Origin: an uncultured Oscillospiraceae bacterium
GTDB taxonomy: Bacteria > Bacillota > Clostridia > Oscillospirales > Acutalibacteraceae
Reading direction: 5' to 3'
Assembly (NCBI GenBank): GCA_900544375.1
Contig: UQUZ01000008.1
Coordinates: forward strand, 1 to 64,000
Length of the DNA stretch: 64,000 nt
Both the position numbers and the translations under genes were made by a program. The stretch's first letter is position 1, and every line of letters begins with the position of its first letter. Below are positions 33,465 to 42,235 of this stretch, piece after piece. The notes beneath the pieces are model-generated. The model did no database searches, was not told where the DNA came from, and saw only the letters and a program-made list of their open reading frames with translations.

Positions 33465-34457
33465 TTAAACGCCGAATTCCCGATAAAGGCCGACCACCAA
33501 TTCTTCCGCGCTCGGTTGGGAAACAGAAAAATCGGTAACGTCCAAATGGGAGGAGAGCCATGCAATCGCATTTGAAACAGGGCAGAGTTTGATATCCGCC
33601 TCTAAGACAGCCCGCCCGTTGAGCGATTCTCGAAGCGTGAGCCCCTGGGGCAGGCGAGATTCCGAATCCGTGATAGATTGATCTCCGCCGAAGCTGACAG
33701 TGATGGCGCGGGCCCCGCAATGCCTGCTTCGCAGCTCGCTGAGGGAGCCGTCCATCAAAATTTCTCCTTTTCCAATGAGCAGAATCCGCTCGGTGAGCGC
33801 CTCAATATCCTGCATATCGTGCGTCGTGAGGATGACCGTGGTGCCTTTTTTCTGGTTGAGCGTTTTAATAAACTCCCGCACTGCAATTTTGGAGACAGCA
33901 TCGAGCCCAATGGTCGGCTCATCCAAAAATAGAACCTGCGGATCGTGCAGAAGCGACGCGGCAATCTCGCAGCGCATCCGCTGGCCCAAAGAGAGCTGGC
34001 GTGTTGGCGTTTTCAGGATCGTTTCGAGCGAGAGCATGGTGGTCAGCATATCGAGATTTTTACGGTAGCGCGTCGGCTCTACGGAATAGATATCCCGGAT
34101 CAGCTCAAAGGAATCGATCACGGGCACGTCCCACCAGAGCTGAGAGCGCTGCCCGAACACCACACCGATGTTGCGCACATGCTCCTTTCGCTGCTTCCAG
34201 GGCGTTTTCCCATTGATGCGGCAGGTGCCGCTGTCTGGCGTCAGAATGCCGCTCATGATTTTAATGCTGCTGCTTTTCCCCGCCCCGTTGGGCCCAATGT
34301 ATCCGACCATCTCCCCATCTTGAATTGTGAAGCTTACGTTGCGCAGCGCTTCGATTTTTTCATATTCTCGATGAAATAGTGCTTTGGAGGCCGATTTCAT
34401 GCCGCTGCCCCGCCGGGCAACGCGAAAGGTTTTGCAGATATTTGTTAGTTCAATCAT
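33465..34457 (-). CDS. ABC transporter ATP-binding protein (long type, with C-terminal domain)
   Basis: A 330-residue ATPase: Walker A GPNGAGKSSSIKIM (about residue 54), Q-loop VFGQRSQL, signature LSLGQRMRCEIAASLL, Walker B VLFLDEPTIGLD, H-loop TTHDMQDIEAL, and a C-terminal domain of about 90 residues. The N-terminal FRVARRGSGMKSASKALFHREYEKIEALRNVSF insertion is usual for the ATPase paired with DUF990-type permeases, which follow downstream. Export of an unknown substrate. Confidence 0.92.
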   Translation of the reverse strand: MIELTNICKTFRVARRGSGMKSASKALFHREYEKIEALRNVSFTIQDGEMVGYIGPNGAGKSSSIKIMSGILTPDSGTCRINGKTPWKQRKEHVRNIGVVFGQRSQLWWDVPVIDSFELIRDIYSVEPTRYRKNLDMLTTMLSLETILKTPTRQLSLGQRMRCEIAASLLHDPQVLFLDEPTIGLDAVSKIAVREFIKTLNQKKGTTVILTTHDMQDIEALTERILLIGKGEILMDGSLSELRSRHCGARAITVSFGGDQSITDSESRLPQGLTLRESLNGRAVLEADIKLCPVSNAIAWLSSHLDVTDFSVSQPSAEELVVGLYREFGV

Positions 34458-34772
34458 CTTGGCCGAATACTCCCTTCCATTTTAAAATGCAACACAAAAA
34501 GCGCGTATCCGCTTGGGATACACGTTGCGTAGCTTTCCGGAATCCGGGTTGAGAAACGGAAAGGCGGTGAAATGTGGAAATTAAAGATACAACATTTTTT
34601 AGAATAAGTCAATAAAAAAATTGGTTCACATTTTATTCTGTTGAATTTCACAACAAAAACCTCTCTCTTGTAAAAGGAAACAGTATGTGTACAGCTTGGG
34701 GATGCTTGAAGCAGTCTTTGAAACATGGTATATTGAGATAAACCCAATTAAATTTGAGGGGAGGCAAAAAGG
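34458..34772. promoter_or_regulatory. Divergent intergenic region with ispD promoter
   Basis: No gene fits. The forward promoter is TTGAAG (34706-34711), 17-base spacer, TATATT (34729-34734), 39 bases ahead of the ispD start. A small hairpin (GTATCC-N4-GGATAC, about 34505-34520) lies on the left, and 34580-34660 is AT-rich. Confidence 0.6.
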
Positions 34773-35522
34773 TTGCGTTTTTTTTCACGCAGAAGGGCAA
34801 AGGAGCAGGAAGAACGCCCGGAAGCTTTCGTTAGTGCGATTATTGTGGCTGCCGGGCAATCGAGGCGTATGGGCGGAGACACGAGCAAGCAGTTTATTCT
34901 GATCGATGGCGTGCCCGTCATTGTGCGCACCTTAAAAGCGTTTGAAATAGCGGAGCGCATCCGCGAAGTGGTGATAGCCGCGCGGCAGGAGGATATCCCG
35001 CAAATGTATGCACTCATTCAGGATTATGAGATTACAAAGGTGAAACAGATCATCACTGGTGGAGAAACGCGCCAGGAGAGCGTTTTCCGCGCGATCGCGC
35101 AGGTGGATGAAAATGCGGATTTCCTTGCCATCCACGATGGGGCAAGGCCGCTAATCCGCCCGCAGGAGATCGATCTTGCGGTTTCTGCCGCGGTGGAGCA
35201 CGGGGCGGCCGCACTGGGTGTCCCGGTGAAGGATACGGTCAAGCAGGTTGATGCGGATGGAAAAATCGTAGATACCCCGGAGCGCAGCACGCTATGGGCC
35301 GTGCAGACGCCTCAGGTTTTTTCTCGTGCGCTTTATCTGCGGGCGGCGGAGCAGGCGGGGGAGGCTGCGGCGCAGTTGACGGACGACTGCCAGCTGATCG
35401 AACGAACGGGAGCCCCCGTCTACCTGGTACGTGGAGCTTATGCCAACCTGAAAATCACAACACCGGAGGATGTGTTTGCGGCAGAGGGCATCTTAAGAGC
35501 TACAGAGGATTTTTATGGGTAA
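34773..35522 (+). CDS. ispD: 2-C-methyl-D-erythritol 4-phosphate cytidylyltransferase
   Basis: A 249-residue nucleotidyltransferase: VSAIIVAAGQSRRMGGDTSKQFILIDGVPVIVRTL (nucleotide-binding loop), ITGGETRQESVFRAI, HDGARPLI, and KITTPEDVFAAE. It makes CDP-ME in the MEP pathway. It has a basic N-terminal extension of about 18 residues. The start is TTG 34773 after GAGGGGAGG. ispF follows, as in many bacteria. Confidence 0.95.
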   Translation: MRFFSRRRAKEQEERPEAFVSAIIVAAGQSRRMGGDTSKQFILIDGVPVIVRTLKAFEIAERIREVVIAARQEDIPQMYALIQDYEITKVKQIITGGETRQESVFRAIAQVDENADFLAIHDGARPLIRPQEIDLAVSAAVEHGAAALGVPVKDTVKQVDADGKIVDTPERSTLWAVQTPQVFSRALYLRAAEQAGEAAAQLTDDCQLIERTGAPVYLVRGAYANLKITTPEDVFAAEGILRATEDFYG

Positions 35523-35560
35523 GCGCTCCCTAAGATATCTTGAAAAGGAGTTTTAGAGCA

Positions 35561-36034
35561 ATGAGAATTGGACATGGATATGATGTGCACCGTTTGGTAA
35601 CAGGCCGAGCGCTTCTCCTCGGCGGAGTTCATATTCCGTATGAAACTGGGCTTTTAGGGCATTCGGATGCGGATGTGCTGCTGCATGCCGTTTCAGACGC
35701 ATTGCTGGGGGCAGCCGCCTTAGGTGATATCGGGGCGCTTTTTCCCGATACGGATCCGCAATATGCAGGGGCCGACAGTTTGCAGCTTTTGTCGCTTGTC
35801 GCACAGGAGCTTCAGGATGCGGGCTACAGAATTATGAATATAGACGCTACGGTGCTTGCCCAGGCGCCGAAACTAAAGCCCTATATCCCGGATATGCGGC
35901 AAAATATTGCCAAGGCATGCGGCGTCACGCCCGATGATGTGAGCGTTAAGGCCACAACGGAAGAGGGGCTTGGTTTTACAGGCAGCCGGGAAGGCATAGC
36001 AGCACATGCTGTTTGCCTGATCGAAGCGCGCTGA
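35561..36034 (+). CDS. ispF: 2-C-methyl-D-erythritol 2,4-cyclodiphosphate synthase
   Basis: A 157-residue protein: MRIGHGYDVHRL (metal-binding D-x-H), GGVHIPYETGLLGHSDADVLLHAVSDALLGAAALGDIG, FPDTDP, and ATTEEGLGFTGSREGIAAHAV. It acts two steps after IspD. AAGGAG lies 10 bases before ATG 35561. Confidence 0.97.
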   Translation: MRIGHGYDVHRLVTGRALLLGGVHIPYETGLLGHSDADVLLHAVSDALLGAAALGDIGALFPDTDPQYAGADSLQLLSLVAQELQDAGYRIMNIDATVLAQAPKLKPYIPDMRQNIAKACGVTPDDVSVKATTEEGLGFTGSREGIAAHAVCLIEAR

Positions 36035-36072
36035 ACAGACTGCGCATCTGGATTTTCAAAGGACACGAACCT

Positions 36073-36105
36073 CTCGTTTCGCATAGAATGATACGAAACG
36101 AGGTG
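36073..36105 (+). promoter_or_regulatory. Hairpin that hides the DUF3343 ribosome binding site
   Basis: CTCGTTTCG (36073-36081) pairs perfectly with CGAAACGAG (36094-36102), and the ribosome binding site GAGGTG (36100-36105) overlaps the right arm, 7 bases before ATG 36113. If formed in the mRNA it would limit initiation. It could also be an imperfect terminator for ispD-ispF, but no T-tract follows. Confidence 0.55.
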
Positions 36106-36112
36106 ACGCTTT

Positions 36113-36346
36113 ATGGGACAGCCAAATTTTCAGGTCTGTTCAATCACACACGCGGAAAAGGGAATCCGCTTATTAAATGAAAATGGGTTCCGTGCTCATT
36201 ATAAAAGATCACCTGATCCAAACGCTGAGGATGGGTGCTGCTATACAATCTATTTGGCCAATGGGGATGCTTCCGAGGCCCTTTCAATCCTCCAGAAGGG
36301 CCACGTCCGGCTGACTGGAGAGCTGGGAGGCGGCTCGCAATCATGA
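36113..36346 (+). CDS. DUF3343 protein (putative Se/S carrier-like)
   Basis: A 77-residue protein with a ferredoxin-like alternation and the GCCYTIYLANGD segment, where DUF3343 members have a conserved cysteine before a strand. The family has been proposed as a sulfur or selenium carrier. It overlaps the next gene, a cysteine desulfurase family enzyme, by the ATGA stop-start junction; this pairing is the strongest evidence of role. Function is inferred. Confidence 0.8.
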   Translation: MGQPNFQVCSITHAEKGIRLLNENGFRAHYKRSPDPNAEDGCCYTIYLANGDASEALSILQKGHVRLTGELGGGSQS

Positions 36347-37497
36347 TTTATTTTGACAATGCCGCAACTACCTATCCGAAGCCCCAGGTGGTAAGGGAGG
36401 CTATGGCGAGAGCGCTTGTGGAATTTGGAGCCAATCCCGGCCGATCCGGGCATGCCATGTCTATGCGCACTGCCGATCGGATTTACCGATGCCGGGAGCG
36501 GGCCGCGGCGATGTTTGGCCTGCGGGAGCCGGAAAATGTCGTATTCACGCTCAACTGCACACATGCAATCAATATGGTGCTGCACGGCGTGCTCAACCGG
36601 GGCGATCATGTGGTGACCTCCGATTTGGAGCACAACGCGGTCATGCGCCCTTTATTCAAGCTCGCAGCGGATGGTGTGATCTCTTATACCACTGCGCATG
36701 TTTGTGAAGGCAATGTTGAAACAACGGTAGAAAATTTTAAAAAAGTGATCAAACCCAACACCCGTATGATCGTTTGTATGCATGCTTCCAATGTGTTTGG
36801 CACCGTTTTGCCAATTGCGGAGATTGCCGGGCTGTGCCATGAACGTGGATTGCTGTTTGTGGTAGATGCAGCGCAGAGCGCCGGCGTTTTGCCGCTTGAT
36901 ATGGCGAAAACGGGGATCGATTATCTCTGCATGCCCGGCCACAAGGGCCTGTATGGCCCAATGGGAACTGGACTTTTGCTCTGTGCAGATGGCGAAAAAA
37001 TCCGCCCCCTATTAGAAGGCGGCACGGGCAGCCTTTCTGCTCATCTGTATCAGCCGCCCATCCTACCGGATAAATTAGAAAGCGGCACGGGCAATACGCC
37101 AGGGATTTTCGCTCTTTCCGCCGGCATTGGTTTTGTTCAAACGATTGGTATTGACGAAATTGCACAGCATGAGCTTTCTCTGATTCGAGAGTTGTACGAT
37201 GCGTTGGCGATGACGGCAAATGTGCGCCTTTATACAAAACGTCCGGCAGCGGGCACTCATGTTCCGCTGCTCCCCTTCAATATCGCAGGGCTGCATAGTG
37301 AAGAGACGGCAGCCTTACTGAATGAGGCCGGAATCGCCGTGCGCTCGGGGCTGCATTGCGCCCCTTGCGCCCACAATGCCTACGGAACCTCGGAAACCGG
37401 AGTGGTTCGTCTTGCCCCGTCTTATTTTACCAACAAAAAAGAGGCATATGAGCTGATAAAATCTGTCCGAAAAATTGCAAAAGGCCAGAAAACGTGA
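36343..37497 (+). CDS. Cysteine desulfurase family (aminotransferase class V) enzyme
   Basis: A 384-residue PLP enzyme: MIYFDNAATTYPKP at the start, NCTHAINMVLHG, DLEHNAVMRPL, VDAAQSAGVLPLD, the PLP-lysine in MPGHKGLYGPMGTG (about residue 203), and the catalytic-loop cysteine in VRSGLHCAPCAHNAYGT. It resembles the group found beside DUF3343 and selenium-related genes rather than housekeeping IscS or SufS. Likely delivers S or Se to the carrier encoded upstream. Confidence 0.88.
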   Translation: MIYFDNAATTYPKPQVVREAMARALVEFGANPGRSGHAMSMRTADRIYRCRERAAAMFGLREPENVVFTLNCTHAINMVLHGVLNRGDHVVTSDLEHNAVMRPLFKLAADGVISYTTAHVCEGNVETTVENFKKVIKPNTRMIVCMHASNVFGTVLPIAEIAGLCHERGLLFVVDAAQSAGVLPLDMAKTGIDYLCMPGHKGLYGPMGTGLLLCADGEKIRPLLEGGTGSLSAHLYQPPILPDKLESGTGNTPGIFALSAGIGFVQTIGIDEIAQHELSLIRELYDALAMTANVRLYTKRPAAGTHVPLLPFNIAGLHSEETAALLNEAGIAVRSGLHCAPCAHNAYGTSETGVVRLAPSYFTNKKEAYELIKSVRKIAKGQKT

Positions 37498-37539
37498 TAT
37501 GATAAAAAAGAATAGATTCATGTGGCTAGGATGAATCGG

Positions 37540-37610
37540 CAGCGGCGGGGGGGTTCCATGCCGCCGCTGTATTTTATTTCTGCCAAAAGGCGCGCTCCGA
37601 TCATCGGAGC
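37540..37610 (+). terminator. Terminator and perfect palindrome between desulfurase and cdaA
   Basis: CAGCGGCGG (37540-37548) pairs with CCGCCGCTG (37561-37569) before a TATTTTATTTC tail, a terminator. A separate palindrome GCTCCGA-TCA-TCGGAGC lies at 37594-37610, 58 bases before the cdaA start, and might be an operator. Confidence 0.7.
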
Positions 37611-37667
37611 GGATGCTTCAGACGTTGATTTAGGTGCATGAAGCACGGGAAGGGCGCGGTTTATGCC

Positions 37668-38597
37668 ATGGAGTTAGAACAACTTAAGACCTTTTTTATA
37701 CAATTATGGAACGTTATCTCCACCTTTTGGAACTCTGGGTTCTTAAAGCTGTGTTCCAATGTGCTGGATATTGTGTTGGTGGCATTCATTGTCTACCATG
37801 CTATTAAACTGATTCGTGAAACACGGGCCATCCAATTACTCAAAGGAATTTTGCTTTTAGGGTTGCTATATGTTGTTGTCAATCTATTCAAAATGGAAGC
37901 GATGATGTTTGTCCTGCGCAAGGTGTTTGAATTTGCAGTGATCGGCCTCTTGGTGCTGTTTCAGCCGGAATTGCGCCATGCGCTGGAAAGTATGGGGCGC
38001 AGTAAATTCAGCATTTTCAATCCGTTTTCCGGCAAGGGCGGGCAAGAGCTTCGGCGCCGTGAGCAAATCCAGAGTGGGATTGACGGTGTTTGCCGTGCCT
38101 GCTCCGATATGAGCGATAAAAAAATAGGCGCGCTGATTATTTTCGAACGTGTTACCATGCTTGGCGAAATTGCTAAAACAGGCACAACAGTGGATGCGCT
38201 TGTTTCACCGGAGCTGATTGGCAATATTTTTTACCCCAAGGCCCCGCTGCATGACGGAGCGGCATTGATTCGTGATGGGCGCGTTTGCGCGGCGGGCTGC
38301 ATCCTTCCGCTTACGCAAAATAATGCAGTAAGCAGTGAGCTTGGCACTCGCCACCGTGCAGCGCTTGGTATGAGTGAACAGAGCGATGCGATTGTTGTTG
38401 TTGTTTCGGAGGAGCGAGGGTCAATTTCCATTGCTCACGATGGGATCCTGATGCAGGATATTTCCGATGGCGACCTGCGTGAAAAGCTGCAAAAATATTT
38501 GATTGTGGAGCCGGAGCAGCCTGGCGAAATCAGCCGCACCTTTAAGCGCATTGCTGGGAGGATCAAGCATGGAAAAAAACAAAATGATGAAAAATAG
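37668..38597 (+). CDS. cdaA: Diadenylate cyclase CdaA
   Basis: A 309-residue enzyme making c-di-AMP: three N-terminal membrane helices (about residues 25-95, VLDIVLVAFIVYHAIKLIRETRAIQLLKGILLLGLLYVVV), then the DAC domain with LHDGAALIRDGRVCAAGCILPL (DGA motif) and GTRHRAALGMSE (RHR motif). The ORF extends to ATG 37638; I prefer 37668 because GGGAAGGG lies upstream, but this is not firm. It overlaps cdaR, its membrane regulator, by 29 bases. Confidence 0.94.
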   Translation: MELEQLKTFFIQLWNVISTFWNSGFLKLCSNVLDIVLVAFIVYHAIKLIRETRAIQLLKGILLLGLLYVVVNLFKMEAMMFVLRKVFEFAVIGLLVLFQPELRHALESMGRSKFSIFNPFSGKGGQELRRREQIQSGIDGVCRACSDMSDKKIGALIIFERVTMLGEIAKTGTTVDALVSPELIGNIFYPKAPLHDGAALIRDGRVCAAGCILPLTQNNAVSSELGTRHRAALGMSEQSDAIVVVVSEERGSISIAHDGILMQDISDGDLREKLQKYLIVEPEQPGEISRTFKRIAGRIKHGKKQNDEK

Positions 38598-39873
38598 AAA
38601 AAAAGTGGATTTTAGAGAGCTTTTTAGCAACAACCGTTTTGTGCTGCTCTTTTCGATTGTGCTTGCCTTTGTCATCTGGACTGCGATTTCCATGACGGCG
38701 AGCCCAGAAGAAACTTTCCTCATTAAGGATGTGCCAGTGGATTTCAGCCTCAAGGGGAGTATGCCGGAGCAGCTGGGCCTGCAGGCGTTTGGAAACACTG
38801 ATTTTAAAGTAGATGTAGAGGTATATGGAAAACGCTATATCGTTTCCAACCTGAGGCCAGAAGACATTAAGGTAACGCCGGTTTTGTCCAATGTCAGCTC
38901 TTCCGGTAAAAATGATGTGTCGCTGGTGGCTAAACCCGCAGATAATAGCGCTGAGTTTACGATTAACTCGCTTTCTCAAACAAAGGTGCAGGTTTATTTT
39001 GACACATATAAGGAAGTCTCTTATCCTCTAGAGCCGGATATCATTGCGGACAAAGTGATACCAGATGAGGGATATATTCAGGAGTCAACCTATTCTTCTG
39101 TTAGCAATGTGACGGTTTCCGGCCCGACAACAGAGGTGAACAAGGTTAGCAAGGTGGTGGCGCGCGTTTCTCTTTCCAAGCCGCTTACCAGTACGACTAC
39201 GCTGGAGGCAAAGATCACGCCGATTGGTGAATATGGCGGTGTGCCGCAGTATCTAGATATTAATCACGGCCAATCAAACGTGACTGTGACGATCCGGGTA
39301 TTAAAGCTAAAGGAGCTTCCGGTGACGGTATCTTACACGAATGAACCGTTGGCCTATGTTGCCAACCCCTTGCCCACGACCATTACCCCTTCCCGCGTTA
39401 CAGTGGCGGCTGAGGAAGCTGATATTGACGCAATGGAGTCGTTTTCTGTTGGAACGATCGACTTTAGCGAGCTCGGTATGATCCGCCATACCTTTACCTT
39501 CCCCGCTTCTGCGATCAAGGAAGTAACTATAGTTGATAAAAGCATTAAAAATTTCTCTGTGGTAATCGATGCGCGGGATAAAACTTCGAAGCCCTATACG
39601 GTTTCTAAAAACAATATCACCATGCTTAATGAGCCAGATGAATTTCAGGTAACCGCCCTGGAGGATATCAAAAATGTTACGATTGTCGGCCCCAAATCAT
39701 CCATTGACGCTTTAAATGCAGATGGGATCTATGCAGAGGTTGATTTGAGCACGATTGAACTCTCAGAGGGCCGTCAGGAAGTAACTGCCAGAGTATACGT
39801 CAGAAGCTTTAATGACTGCTGGGCATACAGCACTTATAAGGTGCCGATTCAGATAAAAGCAAAAACTGAGTGA
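38569..39873 (+). CDS. cdaR: CdaR family regulator (YbbR domains)
   Basis: A 434-residue protein with one transmembrane helix near residues 22-42 (VLLFSIVLAFVIWTAISM) and an extracytoplasmic part of about four YbbR-like repeats (marked by VTVSGP, ITPSRVTVAAEE, VTIVGPKSSIDALN and similar). In Bacillus-type operons CdaR controls CdaA activity from outside the membrane. GGGAGGA lies 6 bases before ATG 38569. glmM, which often follows, is absent here. Confidence 0.92.
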   Translation: MEKNKMMKNRKKVDFRELFSNNRFVLLFSIVLAFVIWTAISMTASPEETFLIKDVPVDFSLKGSMPEQLGLQAFGNTDFKVDVEVYGKRYIVSNLRPEDIKVTPVLSNVSSSGKNDVSLVAKPADNSAEFTINSLSQTKVQVYFDTYKEVSYPLEPDIIADKVIPDEGYIQESTYSSVSNVTVSGPTTEVNKVSKVVARVSLSKPLTSTTTLEAKITPIGEYGGVPQYLDINHGQSNVTVTIRVLKLKELPVTVSYTNEPLAYVANPLPTTITPSRVTVAAEEADIDAMESFSVGTIDFSELGMIRHTFTFPASAIKEVTIVDKSIKNFSVVIDARDKTSKPYTVSKNNITMLNEPDEFQVTALEDIKNVTIVGPKSSIDALNADGIYAEVDLSTIELSEGRQEVTARVYVRSFNDCWAYSTYKVPIQIKAKTE

Positions 39874-39917
39874 TGGATTTCTCGATCCGTCATTTTGAAA
39901 GGAGTGGAGCAGCAATC

Positions 39918-41342
39918 TTGAAAAAGCATATCTTGGCCTGCCTTGCTTTGGCTCTTAGCTTAGTGTTTTTATTCAGCGGCTGCTCGCTTCGTTTCACTGC
40001 TCTGCCAAACCTGCTGCGTCCCCCGAAGCCCATAGGGGAATATAGTGGCCTTCAGGAATCCTTTGAGTCATATGTTGCCACAGCCACGGGGAAAAACTTT
40101 TTATTGAAAACTCCAATTACCGGAGATTATCGTTCTTCCTTTATCATGTATGATATGGATAACGATGGGGAAGAAGAAGCGTTTGTGTTTTATACGCCCA
40201 ATAAGGATCAGTCTACTGTCCGTGTGCATTTTATGGACAGCCAGAATGGAAAATGGAACATCCATAACGATTTCCCTGGTATAGGTAGCGATGTATATTC
40301 TGTATCATTTGCAGATTTAGATGAAGATGGAATATCTGAGCTGATTGTAGGATGGAATTTGTTTGAAAGCAAAGAAAGCAAAATGCTTTCTGTTTATCAA
40401 TATAGCAACACGGATCATGGGCCGGTGATCAATACGTTGGCCCAGGAGGCCTTTTCCGCCATGCTGCCGGTTGATATTGACCACGACGGCAGTGTAGAGA
40501 TTTTTTTGTTGACGCCGGAAACAAATGGCAATGCTCACGTCGCTGTGGGAAAATTGTTAAAAATGGAGAATGGCACTCTTGCTATGGTGAGTAAGGTGAC
40601 GCTGGATCCTAAAACATTGAATTATGTGTCCATTAAGCAAGAGGATTTGGGCATTCAGGTTCCTCTTAAAATTTATATTGATGCGAATGTGGGTACCTCT
40701 GGAATGATCACCGAAATTGTTTATTGGGATAGTCAGAGCCAAAAGCTTGTTGCTCCTCTTTACAATGAAAAGAAAGGGATAAATCCGGTTACCCGGCGTT
40801 ATGAGCCCATCGCTTCGCGGGACATTAACAATGATGCGATCTTTGAAGTGCCAGTTCAGATTATATTGCCAGATAGTGGATATGCAAGCTCAGACCTTCT
40901 TGCTAGCGATGCGGTGGGCACTGTGCAGACAGATCTGGCGGCAGAACAAAAGCTTTATCTGACAAAATGGGTGCAGTTTCAAGAGTTTGAGCCGCAGACG
41001 GGCAAGGTAGTCGCTTATAGCTCCATTAATTATTCAGATGGCTATATGTTCTTTTATCCCGATCAATGGGTAAAAGATGAGGAAAACCCTAAAATTACAA
41101 TTATCAGCAATTTGCAGGAGCGGCGTTGGACTTTTTTTGCGAGGGAAAATGGTAAAATAGGGGAGGAACTTTTCAATATTTGGACGCTCCCAGCTGAACA
41201 ATGGGAAAAAAGCCCGAACGCAGATTACACACTGTTAAAGGAAAATGGCAGCGTTGTTTATGTGGCACGTTTGTCGAGTGCTGCCTCGCAATATGATATT
41301 GATTTTGATCAGTTAAAAACAAGCATTTCGATTATTGAGTAA
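39918..41342 (+). CDS. Lipoprotein with VCBS/FG-GAP-like calcium-binding repeats
   Basis: A 474-residue protein with a lipoprotein signal peptide (KKHILACLALALSLVFLFSGC, lipid-attached Cys near residue 22). The mature part has Ca-binding loop signatures DMDNDGEEE (about 79), DLDEDGISE (about 133), DIDHDGSVE (about 186) and a weaker DINNDAIFE, as in FG-GAP/VCBS beta-propellers. TTG 39918 is preferred since GGAG lies 8 bases before it. It sits between cdaR and a two-component system and could be an extracellular sensor partner for either; no close family is recognised. Confidence 0.8.
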   Translation: MKKHILACLALALSLVFLFSGCSLRFTALPNLLRPPKPIGEYSGLQESFESYVATATGKNFLLKTPITGDYRSSFIMYDMDNDGEEEAFVFYTPNKDQSTVRVHFMDSQNGKWNIHNDFPGIGSDVYSVSFADLDEDGISELIVGWNLFESKESKMLSVYQYSNTDHGPVINTLAQEAFSAMLPVDIDHDGSVEIFLLTPETNGNAHVAVGKLLKMENGTLAMVSKVTLDPKTLNYVSIKQEDLGIQVPLKIYIDANVGTSGMITEIVYWDSQSQKLVAPLYNEKKGINPVTRRYEPIASRDINNDAIFEVPVQIILPDSGYASSDLLASDAVGTVQTDLAAEQKLYLTKWVQFQEFEPQTGKVVAYSSINYSDGYMFFYPDQWVKDEENPKITIISNLQERRWTFFARENGKIGEELFNIWTLPAEQWEKSPNADYTLLKENGSVVYVARLSSAASQYDIDFDQLKTSISIIE

Positions 41343-41412
41343 AGTGTTTCAAGAGAACATGATTTGTGCTTTTTCAGCACGAAACTCGGTGTGCGAACAA
41401 GATTATACATTG

Positions 41413-41476
41413 AAATTTTGGCTATGCCAAAACCGCGCAAGTTTGCGGTGAGGCGCAAGAAAGGGATGGACATAAG
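41413..41476 (+). repeat. 64-bp structured repeat, copy 2 (before the response regulator)
   Basis: Same length as 3762-3825. Hairpins TTTTGGC-TAT-GCCAAAA and CCGC-N8-GCGG are perfect here, followed by GGCGCAAGAAAGGGATGG and CATAAG, ending 4 bases before ATG 41481. Compared with copy 1 the loops are changed, the stems kept. Confidence 0.75.
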
Positions 41477-41480
41477 CAGG

Positions 41481-42185
41481 ATGAAAACAGTTCTTGTAGC
41501 GGAGGATGAAGCGTCTATTCGTGATTTTATCGTCATCAATTTACAGCGTAGCGGATATGAAGTGTTGGAGGCAGGCGATGGGCTGGAGGCCTTGCATATC
41601 TATGACGAACGCAATGGCGAAGTTGATGTGGCACTGTTGGATATTATGATGCCGCAGATGGATGGGCTGGAGCTTTGTAAACAGCTGCGTGCCCGCAGTC
41701 CGCGTTTGGGGATCATCATGCTGACGGCGCGCACGCAGGAAATGGATAAGGTAACCGGCCTCTTGGTGGGGGCGGACGATTATGTAACAAAGCCTTTTTC
41801 ACCATCTGAACTAATGGCGCGAGTTGACGCGATTTATCGCCGCGTTGAGATGAGCAAGGAGTCATCCGGCGCTAAGGAACAGGATGATACAGTGATTCTT
41901 GGGGAATTCGTGCTCAATCCGCGCAACCGAACGCTGACCAAAAGCGGCCGCTTTATCGATTTAACACAGGTAGAATTTCAAATCATGGAATGCTTTTTTC
42001 AGAATCCAGGCGCAGCGCTGGACCGGACGGATATCCTGAACCGTGTTTGGGGCAGCTCGTATTTTGGAGAGGAAAAAATCGTAGATGTCAATATCCGCCG
42101 CCTGCGCATGAAGATTGAGGATGAGCCGTCGAATCCCAAGCATTTGGTAACCATCTGGGGCCTTGGATATAAGTGGGTTGTTTAA
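41481..42185 (+). CDS. OmpR/PhoB-family response regulator
   Basis: A 234-residue regulator. Receiver domain: acidic pocket VAEDEAS, phospho-acceptor Asp in VALLDIMMPQMDGLEL (about residue 54), T in MLTARTQE, K in YVTKPFSPSEL. DNA-binding winged helix: RFIDLTQVEFQIMECFFQNPGAALDR...VDVNIRRLRMKIEDEPSNPKHLVTIWGLGYKW. The N-terminal extension to 41364 runs through the 64-bp repeat, which supplies the ribosome binding site, so ATG 41481 is the start. Its sensor kinase follows. Confidence 0.95.
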   Translation: MKTVLVAEDEASIRDFIVINLQRSGYEVLEAGDGLEALHIYDERNGEVDVALLDIMMPQMDGLELCKQLRARSPRLGIIMLTARTQEMDKVTGLLVGADDYVTKPFSPSELMARVDAIYRRVEMSKESSGAKEQDDTVILGEFVLNPRNRTLTKSGRFIDLTQVEFQIMECFFQNPGAALDRTDILNRVWGSSYFGEEKIVDVNIRRLRMKIEDEPSNPKHLVTIWGLGYKWVV

Positions 42186-42189
42186 TTGC

Positions 42190-42212
42190 CGATCAAATTT
42201 GAAATTTGATAT
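42190..42212 (+). repeat. Palindrome between response regulator and kinase genes
   Basis: ATCAAATTT and AAATTTGAT flank a single G in the 50-base spacer. It may form an mRNA hairpin setting regulator/kinase ratio, or be an operator; there is no T-tract. Confidence 0.4.
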
Positions 42213-42235
42213 CATGGACAAAGGAGATGGGATGA

